NCBI RefSeq assembly: GCF_014207185.1
Contig: NZ_JACHCP010000009.1
Coordinates: 1 to 64,000 of the forward strand
Origin: Rhodanobacter sp. A1T4
GTDB taxonomy: Bacteria > Pseudomonadota > Gammaproteobacteria > Xanthomonadales > Rhodanobacteraceae
Length of the DNA stretch: 64,000 nt
Direction: 5' to 3'
Part shown: positions 14,296 through 22,364 of the stretch, one piece after another
Layout: each line of letters begins with the position of its first letter
Position numbering within the stretch: position 1 is the first letter of the stretch
Made by a program: the position numbers and the translations under genes
Notes under the pieces: model-generated
Seen by the model: only the letters and a program-made list of their open reading frames with translations
Told to the model about the DNA's origin: nothing
Databases searched by the model: none

Positions 14296-15306
14296 CTAGG
14301 GTCCGCGCAGACCCACACGTATCACCCTGGAAAAATCATCCGTGGGCAGACTGGCTCTGGCCCGATCGGTAACGCGCCCACGCCTGCGCAGCTCGTCAAT
14401 CGATACGCTTTTATCGAGTGCGCCGATTTCATACAGGTACTCCGGCAGGTAGCCGGTAAGCAGCAGGCGGACGTCGTACGGCAAGCCTGGGTCTATTCGT
14501 CGGGCCATGCCATAGACGATGGTGGTGCAGTTGGAAGTGATGGTGTTGTAGAACGCGGGTGTGGTCACCAGTTGGTTCGCCGCTTTCACGTAGGATAGAA
14601 ACAGCTCACGCATCGCCGTCTTGTCCATCCGCAGCGGATAAAGATAGTCATCCTCGCCACGAACATTTGTGCGCACACGAATGATATCGCGCTCGTCAGC
14701 CGCCGTAAGTACCATTTCGAACTGCTTGAAGAACCCGCCGATAGCCGAGTATTGCTGGCCGCGCTTCTTGCGAATCTCGACCGAAAAAACCACGTGGCGA
14801 CCATCGCTGAAGCCGAACGAGATCATCGCGTGGGCAATGGCCTCGCTGCCCCAGTACGACAACACGGCATCGGCCGAGACAAGCTGATCGAGATCGTAGG
14901 TGCGGGTATACCAGCGAATATCGTGGTCGTCTTCGGTTCGCCAGGTGAAGTCGCGCACATTGGTCAGCGTGACGTGGCTGCCATCGACCGTGCCGCTCAT
15001 CAGATGGGCCACGTCGTCTGCCCACACGCGATTATTGGAGGGTGCAATGGTCGACCACCACGCCATCAGCGCGCCAAAGACCAACACGTAGAAAGCCAGC
15101 GGCAACCAGCTGCGACGACTGATCGCGAAAGCGGCCAGCGAAATCACCACGATCGCCCAGACCAGGCTGCCGATGGTCCGCACCACGGCGCCGCCAGGTA
15201 ATTGAAACCACAGCGCCATCGCCCCCCATACGCCGGAAACGAACGTGACCAAGCCGACAAAGACACTGAGCACGGTGCGGCCAATCATCCAGCGTCTCTT
15301 GGTCAT
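14296..15306 (-). CDS. DUF4105 domain membrane protein (336 aa)
   Basis: The ATG at 15306 has a GGGAG site about 10 bp upstream; an extended frame begins at 15372 without one. Three to four N-terminal membrane helices (about residues 8-90) precede a large periplasmic DUF4105 domain with WYTRTYDLDQL, SFGFSDGRHVVFSVEIRK and the conserved FYNTITSNCTT, the Cys-Thr motif typical of this family. Function is unknown; DUF4105 proteins are thought to be envelope proteins. The gene is divergent from the lipase-like lipoprotein across a 115 bp gap, which may be a shared promoter region. Confidence 0.8.
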   Translation of the reverse strand: MTKRRWMIGRTVLSVFVGLVTFVSGVWGAMALWFQLPGGAVVRTIGSLVWAIVVISLAAFAISRRSWLPLAFYVLVFGALMAWWSTIAPSNNRVWADDVAHLMSGTVDGSHVTLTNVRDFTWRTEDDHDIRWYTRTYDLDQLVSADAVLSYWGSEAIAHAMISFGFSDGRHVVFSVEIRKKRGQQYSAIGGFFKQFEMVLTAADERDIIRVRTNVRGEDDYLYPLRMDKTAMRELFLSYVKAANQLVTTPAFYNTITSNCTTIVYGMARRIDPGLPYDVRLLLTGYLPEYLYEIGALDKSVSIDELRRRGRVTDRARASLPTDDFSRVIRVGLRGP

Positions 15307-15421
15307 TTCGCCACAACTCCCATCAATAGTTGCAAGCGTGCCGGTTTGGCGGCGCAATGACAATTCGCACAACGGTGCTGGCTGTCATTGTGGTGAGGCT
15401 TTGCGCCGCTAGAATGCAAGC

Positions 15422-17347
15422 ATGTCGATCAACTATCGAATAGCCGCATGGACGCTGCGAGGCATCGCCCTTGCCGGCCTCCTGGGCCTGTGTGCCTGCG
15501 CGATGGTGGACATGAAACACGTCACCTCGCGCGACTACGTTACCGACCGCCGCGCTGATGTGCTGGGTGCCAAGCGCCTCAGCGACAATACGGTGCAGGC
15601 ATTGAACGTGGTGGCGCTGACCACCGACGGCTGCGAGAAAGCGTTCGTCAGCTGTTCGGATACCATCCTGCAATCGACCGGCCTCAACGAAGAGCAGCGG
15701 CTCTCGGCGCTCTCCGAGCTTTGGCTGGCGAAAGCTATCAAGAACACGAAGTCGAATGCCGCTGCGATGGATGACGAAGCGCTTGATGCTTATCTGCAGT
15801 CCGCACGCTACGCCTACGCCTATCTCTTCTACACGGCACGCAAGCCGTCGGATCGCGCGTTCGAACTGCGCCAGGTGCAGGTAATCGACTTCTACAATTT
15901 CTCCGTGCAGCGCGCGGTAACGCGCTTTTTTGAAGAGCTGCCGAAGCTTGGTTCGGACTGGACGCAGGCCTCGGTCGCCGGCTGGACCATCACGCATCCG
16001 CAGACCGATGTGCGACTGTCGGGCGACGCGCAAGTGCCCGTAGAGCTGATCCCCGCCGCAGGCCTGCGCTTCAAGGGACTGCGCGATACCTACACCAGGG
16101 ATGGCTTTGGCTCGGAATTCGTCGCCATGGCGCCGCCGGATAGCGACTCCGACGCCGTGCCGTGGCGCAATCCCGACTATGTCTCGATGACCGGTGCGCT
16201 GGTTTTCGACGGCGCGACGTTGGGCGACGCACTCGCGACCAGACAGGTTCGGCTACTGGCCAAGGATCCGTATCGCGACGACACCATCACGCTCGCTGGG
16301 CGCGACGTACCGTTGGCCGCCAACTTTACGGCCGCCTATGGCGTATGGCTGGCGCGCTCGGGATTTGCCAGCCAGTCGATCCGTTCACTACTGGGCCGCG
16401 AAGGCGGCATCACCACACCGCGCGTGTTGCTGATGCAGCCATACGATCCGAACAGGCTGACCGTGGTGATGCTGCACGGGCTGGCGAGCAGTCCCGAAGC
16501 GTGGATCAACGTCTCGAACGAAGTCATGGGCGACGAAGACCTGCGCCGCAACTACCAGGTGTGGGAGGTCTACTATCCGACGAATGCCCCGGTCGCGGTG
16601 AACCTGGCGAATATCCGCAAGGCACTCGATGCCACGCTGAAGCACTTCGACCCGACGGGCAAGGCACGCGCGTCAAACAACATGGTGTTGGTCGGCCACA
16701 GCATGGGTGGCGTGATCGCACGACTGCTGGTGTCGTCGAGCAACGAGCAGCTGTGGAACGTGATACCGGTGCGCGCCAACCTGTCGGAAGCCAAGCGTCA
16801 AAAGCTGCGCCAACGACTCGCACCCTATCTCCAGTTCACCCCGATGCCGCAAGTAACCCGGGCCGTATTCATGGCCTCGCCACATCGCGGTACTCCACTA
16901 GCGCAAGGTCGACTGGCGCTGCTGTTTCGCGGACTGATCCGGCTGCCAGCAAGCCTGTTGGCGGAGGTAACGAATTTGTCCGACGTACTGAAGGATGCCT
17001 CGGCGACCGGCAAGCCCTTCCGTCTGCCCAACAGCATCGACAACCTCAGCGACAAGGATCCTTTCATCATGGCGACCGAGAATCTGCCGATCTCGCCGCG
17101 CGTGCGCTATCACACCATCGTCGGCGTGTATAAATCCAACGGCGGCCCGCTGGCCACGAGCAGCGATGGGATTGTGCCCTACTCCAGCGCGCATCTGGCC
17201 GGCGCCGACTCCGAACTCGCCATACCGTCGTGGCACAGCGTGCAGGAAACGCCGGCGGCGATCCTCGAACTGCGTCGAATCCTTCGCCTGCAGGAAGCGA
17301 CGACGAAACCATCGTCACCGGTGGCAACGATCAGCGCCGCGCGCTGA
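15422..17347 (+). CDS. Alpha/beta hydrolase lipoprotein, lipase/esterase-like (641 aa)
   Basis: The signal peptide ends in a lipobox (L23-C-A-C26), so the protein is lipid-anchored, probably in the outer membrane. An N-terminal helical domain of about 300 residues precedes a triacylglycerol-lipase-like fold with the oxyanion motif VVMLHGLASSPEAW near residues 349-362 and the nucleophile elbow GHSMGG near 423-428. The Asp and His are probably in the DGIVPYSSAHL and PSWHSVQ regions. Substrate is unknown. The last 17 bp overlap the convergent ethanolamine permease gene. Confidence 0.8.
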   Translation: MSINYRIAAWTLRGIALAGLLGLCACAMVDMKHVTSRDYVTDRRADVLGAKRLSDNTVQALNVVALTTDGCEKAFVSCSDTILQSTGLNEEQRLSALSELWLAKAIKNTKSNAAAMDDEALDAYLQSARYAYAYLFYTARKPSDRAFELRQVQVIDFYNFSVQRAVTRFFEELPKLGSDWTQASVAGWTITHPQTDVRLSGDAQVPVELIPAAGLRFKGLRDTYTRDGFGSEFVAMAPPDSDSDAVPWRNPDYVSMTGALVFDGATLGDALATRQVRLLAKDPYRDDTITLAGRDVPLAANFTAAYGVWLARSGFASQSIRSLLGREGGITTPRVLLMQPYDPNRLTVVMLHGLASSPEAWINVSNEVMGDEDLRRNYQVWEVYYPTNAPVAVNLANIRKALDATLKHFDPTGKARASNNMVLVGHSMGGVIARLLVSSSNEQLWNVIPVRANLSEAKRQKLRQRLAPYLQFTPMPQVTRAVFMASPHRGTPLAQGRLALLFRGLIRLPASLLAEVTNLSDVLKDASATGKPFRLPNSIDNLSDKDPFIMATENLPISPRVRYHTIVGVYKSNGGPLATSSDGIVPYSSAHLAGADSELAIPSWHSVQETPAAILELRRILRLQEATTKPSSPVATISAAR

Positions 17348-18707
17348 ACTCACCGGGCTGCCCACGCGCTATGCGCCCGCGCACAACCAACCAGTAATAC
17401 GCCGCGGCCAGCACAAACAAGCCGACAAAGATCGCGAACAGCACCGCGTTGTAAAACACCATCGTCAACAGGCAGATCAGCGCAGTCACCAGCGCGATAA
17501 AGGGAAACCACGGATAGCACGGCGCGCGAAACGGCCGCTCCAGCGATGGCTCGGTGCGCCGCAGCCGCAGCAGTGCCAGCATCGAGACCAGATAAAGCAC
17601 GACGGCGCCGAATACCGACAGCGTGACGATATTCGCGGTCAACGGCTGGCCGCCGATCTGCACCCAGCGATCGGAATAGATCGCCGCCACGCCGACCACG
17701 CCACCCGCTAGAATCGCCCAGTGCGGCGTGCGTCGACGCGCACCCAGCTGCGCCAGGATGGTCGGTAAAAAGCCTGCGCGCGCCAGCGCAAAGATCTGCC
17801 GCGAGTAACCCATGATGATGCCGTGAAACGAGGCGATCAGTCCGAACAGACCAATCGCCACCAGCATGTGCAGCCAGCCGCTATGGTTGCCCACGACCAC
17901 GCGCATTGCCTGCGGCAGTGGATCGTTGATATTGGCCAGCGTGCGCCAGTCGCCTACACCACCGGCGAACAACATGACGCCAAAAGCCAGCACGGCCAGC
18001 GTGCCGATACCGGCGATATAGGCGATCGGTACGGTGTGCCGCGGATCGCGCACTTCCTCGGCCGCCATAGCTGCGCCTTCGATCGCCAGATAAAACCAGA
18101 TCGCAAACGGAATCGCCGCCACGATGCCGCCCAACGCCTTGGCATCGAGCATGGCATGACCGGCCCAACCGTTGGCGGTGAAATGCTGCCAGGCAAAGCC
18201 AGGGGCGACCACGCCCATAAACACCAGTAGCTCGATGATCGCCAGCAGCGTGACGATCAGCTCGAAGGTCGCCGCAATGGTCACGCCGGCGATGTTCAAC
18301 GCCATGAAAACCACATACGCGCCGACTGCCACCAGCTTCGGCTCCAACGCGGGAAACTGCACGTTGAGATAGGCACCGATCGACAGCGCAATCGCTGGCG
18401 GCGCAAAGACAAACTCCACCACCGTAGCGAAGCCGGCGACCAGCCCACCCCAGGCGCCGAACGCGCGATAGCTGTAGGCAAACGGCCCGCCGGCGGACGG
18501 AATCATCGTCGTCAGTTCGGTGTAGCTGAAGATGAAAGTCACATACATCACCGTGATGAACACGGCAGTGACCAGAAATCCCAGTGTGCCCGCGCTGGCC
18601 CAGCCGTAGCTCCAGCCAAAGTATTCGCCCGAGATCACCAGCCCCACGGCAATGCCCCATAGGTGAAAACCGCTAAGTGTTTTCTTCAAGCCTGCTGCTG
18701 TGTTCAT
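17331..18707 (-). CDS. eat: Ethanolamine permease (APC family, 458 aa)
   Basis: Twelve-helix amino acid-polyamine-organocation transporter. It has the ethanolamine-permease features LWGIAVGLVISGEYFGWSYGW at the N-terminus, PSAGGPFAYSYRAFG in helix 2, and SFHGIIMGYSRQIFALAR in the middle. It imports ethanolamine into the cytoplasm for the EutBC lyase encoded just upstream; its start overlaps the end of eutC by 35 bp, which suggests translational coupling. The assignment rests both on sequence and on this context. Confidence 0.9.
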   Translation of the reverse strand: MNTAAGLKKTLSGFHLWGIAVGLVISGEYFGWSYGWASAGTLGFLVTAVFITVMYVTFIFSYTELTTMIPSAGGPFAYSYRAFGAWGGLVAGFATVVEFVFAPPAIALSIGAYLNVQFPALEPKLVAVGAYVVFMALNIAGVTIAATFELIVTLLAIIELLVFMGVVAPGFAWQHFTANGWAGHAMLDAKALGGIVAAIPFAIWFYLAIEGAAMAAEEVRDPRHTVPIAYIAGIGTLAVLAFGVMLFAGGVGDWRTLANINDPLPQAMRVVVGNHSGWLHMLVAIGLFGLIASFHGIIMGYSRQIFALARAGFLPTILAQLGARRRTPHWAILAGGVVGVAAIYSDRWVQIGGQPLTANIVTLSVFGAVVLYLVSMLALLRLRRTEPSLERPFRAPCYPWFPFIALVTALICLLTMVFYNAVLFAIFVGLFVLAAAYYWLVVRGRIARGQPGEFSARR

Positions 18708-19476
18708 CCGAGATGCCCGCCTGTGATGAAAGATCAGGTTTGAGTGCCGTGCCCGTCAGCTTGCGCTGGCGTGCTTCATGGACCAGCCACGCCAGCAGCG
18801 TGGCGGCCCGTTCGTAGCTGAGTCCGTCCGTGTGGATATTGGAGATGCAGTTGCGCAGCGAATCCGCCTGCCCCGGCTGCGGTGCCCAGGTCAGATAGAC
18901 ACCGAGACTGTCGGCGACGCTGAGGCCCGGCCGTTCGCCGATCAGCACCGCGACCATGCGCGCTCCCAGCCGTTGCGCGATGGCGTCGCCAAGGCCGACG
19001 CGCGCCTGCGTCGCCAGTACGATCGGTGCCATCGACCAGTCGCTGAGTCGTGCAGTGCAGGCGTCGAGCATCGCGACCGAATGATTCATCGCCGCGCGCG
19101 CCGACAAACCATCGGCGATTACGAAGGCGAGGTCGTACTCGCCGCGGGCTGCGTCAAGGGCATCTTCGCCCGCGCCCAGTTCGCGTCCCCAATCGGGCCG
19201 CAGCAGATAACTCTGCCGGTTGGTGGCGCGACTGCCGACCTCGATGCACTTACGGGGCATCAGGGCCTTGCGCAGCACGTCGATGTCCAGCGCCGCATGC
19301 ACCGCGTCGCGTGCCTGACTCGCGGCAGCCTGGAAATTCAGCAGCTCCTTCGTTGGCAAGGCATCGCCGGTTCTGCCGAGTCCAATGCGTGCGCGGGTGA
19401 ACTGGCGCAACCGCGCAAACGGATCGCGCGCCTGCTCGTCAATGACATGCCCATCGACAGCACGCTCGTCACTCAT
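18673..19476 (-). CDS. eutC: Ethanolamine ammonia-lyase small subunit (267 aa)
   Basis: Recognised by FTRARIGLGRTGDALPTKELLNFQ, YLLRPDWGREL, VIADGLSARA and the C-terminal RNCISNIHTDGLSYERAATLLAWL, all typical of EutC. With EutB it forms the adenosylcobalamin-dependent enzyme that splits ethanolamine to acetaldehyde and ammonia. The small subunit helps bind the cobalamin. The start overlaps the eutB stop by one base, so the two are coupled. The N-terminus is shorter than in enterobacterial EutC. Confidence 0.95.
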   Translation of the reverse strand: MSDERAVDGHVIDEQARDPFARLRQFTRARIGLGRTGDALPTKELLNFQAAASQARDAVHAALDIDVLRKALMPRKCIEVGSRATNRQSYLLRPDWGRELGAGEDALDAARGEYDLAFVIADGLSARAAMNHSVAMLDACTARLSDWSMAPIVLATQARVGLGDAIAQRLGARMVAVLIGERPGLSVADSLGVYLTWAPQPGQADSLRNCISNIHTDGLSYERAATLLAWLVHEARQRKLTGTALKPDLSSQAGISDEHSSRLEENT

Positions 19477-20864
19477 CAGGTCGGCGCCCCCAGCAACCGT
19501 CGCAGCGGCGCCCCGCCCGTTTGCGGCGGCGGCAGCCGACCTTCACCATCGAGCATGCCCATCTGCGCCAGCCAGCGTTCGAATTCCGGTGCCGGCTTCA
19601 ATCCGCGCGCATGGCGCAGGCCGAGCACGTCGTGGAACGACAGGCTCTGGTAGTTGAGCATCACGTCATCCGCGCCCGGCACCGCGATCAGGAAATTGAC
19701 GCCGGCGTTGGCGAGCAGATGCATCAGCACGTCCATATCGTCCTGATCCGCTTCGGCGTGATTGGTGTAGCAGACGTCGACACCCATCGGCAGCCCGAGC
19801 AACTTGCCGCAACAGTGATCCTCCAGACCCGCACGGATAATCTGCTTGGCGTCGTAGAGATATTCCGGGCCGATAAAGCCAACCACGGTATTCACCAGCA
19901 GCGGATCGAACGCGCGTGCCACCGCATAGGCGCGCACTTCCAGCGTCTGCTGATCGACGCCATGATGCTGACCGGCCGACAACGCGCTGCCCTGCCCGGT
20001 TTCGAAATATATGGCGTGTTGGCCGACCGTGCCGCGTTTGAGCGAACGCACCGCATCGTGCGCCTCGCGCAGCAGCGACAGGTTGACGCCAAAGCCGGTA
20101 TTCGCGCCCTCGGTACCCGCCACCGACTGGAACACCAGATCCAGCGGCGCGCCGCGCTCGATCGCCTGCACCGAGGTGGTGACATGCGACAGCACGCACG
20201 ACTGCATCGGTATATCGAAGCGTTGGCGCAAATCGTCGAGCAGCTTCAGCAGCGTGATGCAGTCGGACAGGCTGTCGCCGGCCGGATTGATGCCGATGAC
20301 CGCATCCCCCATGCCGAACAGCAGACCGTCCAGCACGGCCGCCGCGATGCCGGCCGGGTCGTCGGTCGGATGATTCGGCTGCAGTCGGCTGGCAAGTGTG
20401 CCCGGCAAACCGATCGTGCTGCGAAACGCCGTGACTACCCGACACTTGGCGGCCACGGCGATCAGGTCAGAGTTGCGCATCAGCTTGGACACCGCCGCGA
20501 CCATCTCGGGCGTCAAACCAGGCGCCAACGCGCCGAGCGTGGCGGCATCCGCTTCGTACGAAAGCAGCCAGTCGCGAAACTCGCCGACGGTGAGGTGCGC
20601 AACGGCAGCAAAGGCAGTGGCGTCATGCGTGTCGACGATCAGCCGGGTCACCTCGTCTTCCTCGTAGGGAACCAAGGCCTGTTCGAGGAAAGTCTTCAGC
20701 GGCAGATCGGCCAACGCGAAGCGAGCGGCGACGCGCTCTTCTTCATTCGTTGCCGCCAGTCCCGCCAGCTCGTCACCGGAGCGACGCGGAGATGCGCACG
20801 CCATCAGCGCGCGCAGGTCCTCGAAACGATAATGGGTGGAACCCACGGCCGCGGTATAGGCCAT
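19476..20864 (-). CDS. eutB: Ethanolamine ammonia-lyase large subunit (462 aa)
   Basis: A full-length catalytic TIM-barrel subunit, as in known EutB proteins (about 450-465 residues). Landmarks are YRFEDLRALMA near the N-terminus, the LFGMGDAVIGINPAGDS loop, FQSVAGTEGANTGFGVNLSLL, YFETGQGSALSAG and DVCYTNHAEADQDDMD. It needs adenosylcobalamin and produces acetaldehyde and ammonia. It is the first gene of eutB-eutC-eat. A plausible promoter upstream has TTGCGC and TAGTAT hexamers at about 20892-20921. No microcompartment or acetaldehyde dehydrogenase gene is adjacent. Confidence 0.95.
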   Translation of the reverse strand: MAYTAAVGSTHYRFEDLRALMACASPRRSGDELAGLAATNEEERVAARFALADLPLKTFLEQALVPYEEDEVTRLIVDTHDATAFAAVAHLTVGEFRDWLLSYEADAATLGALAPGLTPEMVAAVSKLMRNSDLIAVAAKCRVVTAFRSTIGLPGTLASRLQPNHPTDDPAGIAAAVLDGLLFGMGDAVIGINPAGDSLSDCITLLKLLDDLRQRFDIPMQSCVLSHVTTSVQAIERGAPLDLVFQSVAGTEGANTGFGVNLSLLREAHDAVRSLKRGTVGQHAIYFETGQGSALSAGQHHGVDQQTLEVRAYAVARAFDPLLVNTVVGFIGPEYLYDAKQIIRAGLEDHCCGKLLGLPMGVDVCYTNHAEADQDDMDVLMHLLANAGVNFLIAVPGADDVMLNYQSLSFHDVLGLRHARGLKPAPEFERWLAQMGMLDGEGRLPPPQTGGAPLRRLLGAPT

Positions 20865-21174
20865 CGACTTGCCCTCTCGCCGGTCGATTCGATACTAGCG
20901 GTCATTTTGTGCATTGCGCAACGACAGATCGCTCTACCCTGCATTTCCCTACTCAGGGTGGTGCCTGACCCACCGCCGGCAGGCTGATGAAACTGGCGTT
21001 GCTCACCTCGTGCTATACGCGTTGGGGTTGGACGGTACTTGATCCGGGTACACATCGATCAGCGTCATCACCCAGTCGCTATCGCTGCTACAACTCTATC
21101 GACAACTCCTGCCGCTTCCCAGCGATGGCTCGATGTTTATTGTCTCGGGCACAGCATCGCGATGATCGCAACAA
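20865..21174. other. Intergenic region upstream of eutB
   Basis: 310 bp with no credible gene. The minus-strand TTGCGC (20916-20921) and TAGTAT (20892-20897), 18 bp apart, may be the eutB promoter. I see no cobalamin riboswitch (no clear B12-box) and no obvious operator. Confidence 0.4.
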
Positions 21175-22023
21175 TCATGCTGTCGGCAAGCGATCCAGCC
21201 AGTCGCCCATCTGCTTCATGACCTGGATTCGCGCTGGCTCGGCCTCGTTCATCAGCTCGTGGTAGAGCGCGGCGAAATGGCGCGTGGTCAGCTGGTTGGT
21301 CGCCCATGCTCCGGCGGCGAAATCGGTGCTGCCAGAAGGATCCACCAGCTTGTCGGCACCGGCGACCAGCAAGAGCGTTGGCACTTTCAACAGGGCTGAA
21401 TCGGCAATGCAGGCGGCGCCTGCGCGGAAAATGAAGTCGGCCAGGCGCGGCGTAATTTTGTTGAAGACCAGCGGATCGTTGAGGTAGCCCGCGATGACAG
21501 AGGCATCGTGCGAAAGGTCGTCGACCTTCAAACCGTTGCTCAGCGGCAAATTCGGCAGCACCGACGCCAGCACATGGGCCAGCTTGCGCATGCCCGCGCC
21601 TTCCCAACTGCGCAGCGCCGGGGATGTCAACAGCATTGCGCCGGGTTTGATACGGCCATCCAATACGGTACGTGCCGCAACCAGGCCTCCCATGCTGTGA
21701 CCAAGCAACAGTGGTGGTCTCGAATGCCCGGCGGCGTAGTCGTTATAGACAGCCGTCAGATCGGTCAACAAATCGTCGTCGTGGCGCAATGCACCTCGCG
21801 GACCTTGTGTTTGCCCATGTCCGCGCTGGTCGTAGCTACGCACATCAAAGCCGCGCGCCTGGAACCAGGCGGCAACGTGCCGATAGCGCCCGCTGTGCTC
21901 GCCCAAACCGTGCACGAACAGCACGGCTCGCTTGGCATCCGGCAGTGGCCAGCTGCGACGGCGAAGTATCTGCCCGTCGGCCATGCGCTGATCGTCAAGC
22001 AGTCCGTCGTCTGCGCTGTTCAT
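21175..22023 (-). CDS. Alpha/beta hydrolase, monoacylglycerol lipase/lysophospholipase-like (282 aa)
   Basis: It has the serine-aminopeptidase/monoglyceride-lipase layout: FVHGLGEHSGRY oxyanion region, SYDQRGHGQTQGPRG, nucleophile elbow LLGHSMGG, Asp in VAGADKLVDP and His in HELMNE-preceding ALYHE. Such enzymes release fatty acids from monoacylglycerols or lysophospholipids. No signal peptide. Start chosen at the ATG at 22023; a longer frame from 22059 is possible. The enzyme is a plausible partner of lipid turnover, but not linked by operon to the eut genes. Confidence 0.85.
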   Translation of the reverse strand: MNSADDGLLDDQRMADGQILRRRSWPLPDAKRAVLFVHGLGEHSGRYRHVAAWFQARGFDVRSYDQRGHGQTQGPRGALRHDDDLLTDLTAVYNDYAAGHSRPPLLLGHSMGGLVAARTVLDGRIKPGAMLLTSPALRSWEGAGMRKLAHVLASVLPNLPLSNGLKVDDLSHDASVIAGYLNDPLVFNKITPRLADFIFRAGAACIADSALLKVPTLLLVAGADKLVDPSGSTDFAAGAWATNQLTTRHFAALYHELMNEAEPARIQVMKQMGDWLDRLPTA

Positions 22024-22199
22024 CGCACTGCACACGCCAGATTTTGCCGCTACGCCCATGGTCCAGCCCGGTCCTGAGTCAGAGATTGCGCATCATGCTA
22101 CGAGCCGCACTGCTGTTGCCACTATCTGGTGTGAGCAACGACCGATATTTCACCTAGTCATGTATATTTTTTGAGCCATCGCGCTTGAAGAGACTTCCC

Positions 22200-22364
22200 A
22201 TGGGCTGTCTACCCGTACCTCTGTTTTTTCTGATCGGCTTCGGTATCGGCTACTTCGTCGACGGCCAACACGGCGCGCTCTGGGGCGCCGGCATCGGGCT
22301 GGTTATCGGGTTGATTGGCATGGTTGTCATGATCAAGGCGATGCGTGGGAGCGACGGGCGCTGA
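22200..22364 (+). CDS. Small two-helix membrane protein (54 aa)
   Basis: The 54-codon frame starts with ATG behind a GAAGAGA purine run. The product begins MGCLPVPLFFLIGFGIGYFV, followed by a short polar turn (DGQHGALWG) and a second glycine-rich helix (AGIGLVIGLIGMVVMI) ending in a positive tail. This is a hairpin of two membrane helices with glycine-zipper spacing. It is convergent with the beta-glucosidase gene, overlapping its 3' end by 32 bp. I do not recognise a family; reality rests on composition and start context. Confidence 0.5.
   Translation: MGCLPVPLFFLIGFGIGYFVDGQHGALWGAGIGLVIGLIGMVVMIKAMRGSDGR

Noticed and set aside
19521-20987. 488-codon frame opposite eutB
   Set aside because: Antisense shadow of a clear eutB; no domains, Arg/His/Gln-rich composition typical of shadows.
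20865-21174. Possible cobalamin riboswitch upstream of eutB
   Set aside because: No convincing B12-box or surrounding conserved blocks were seen.
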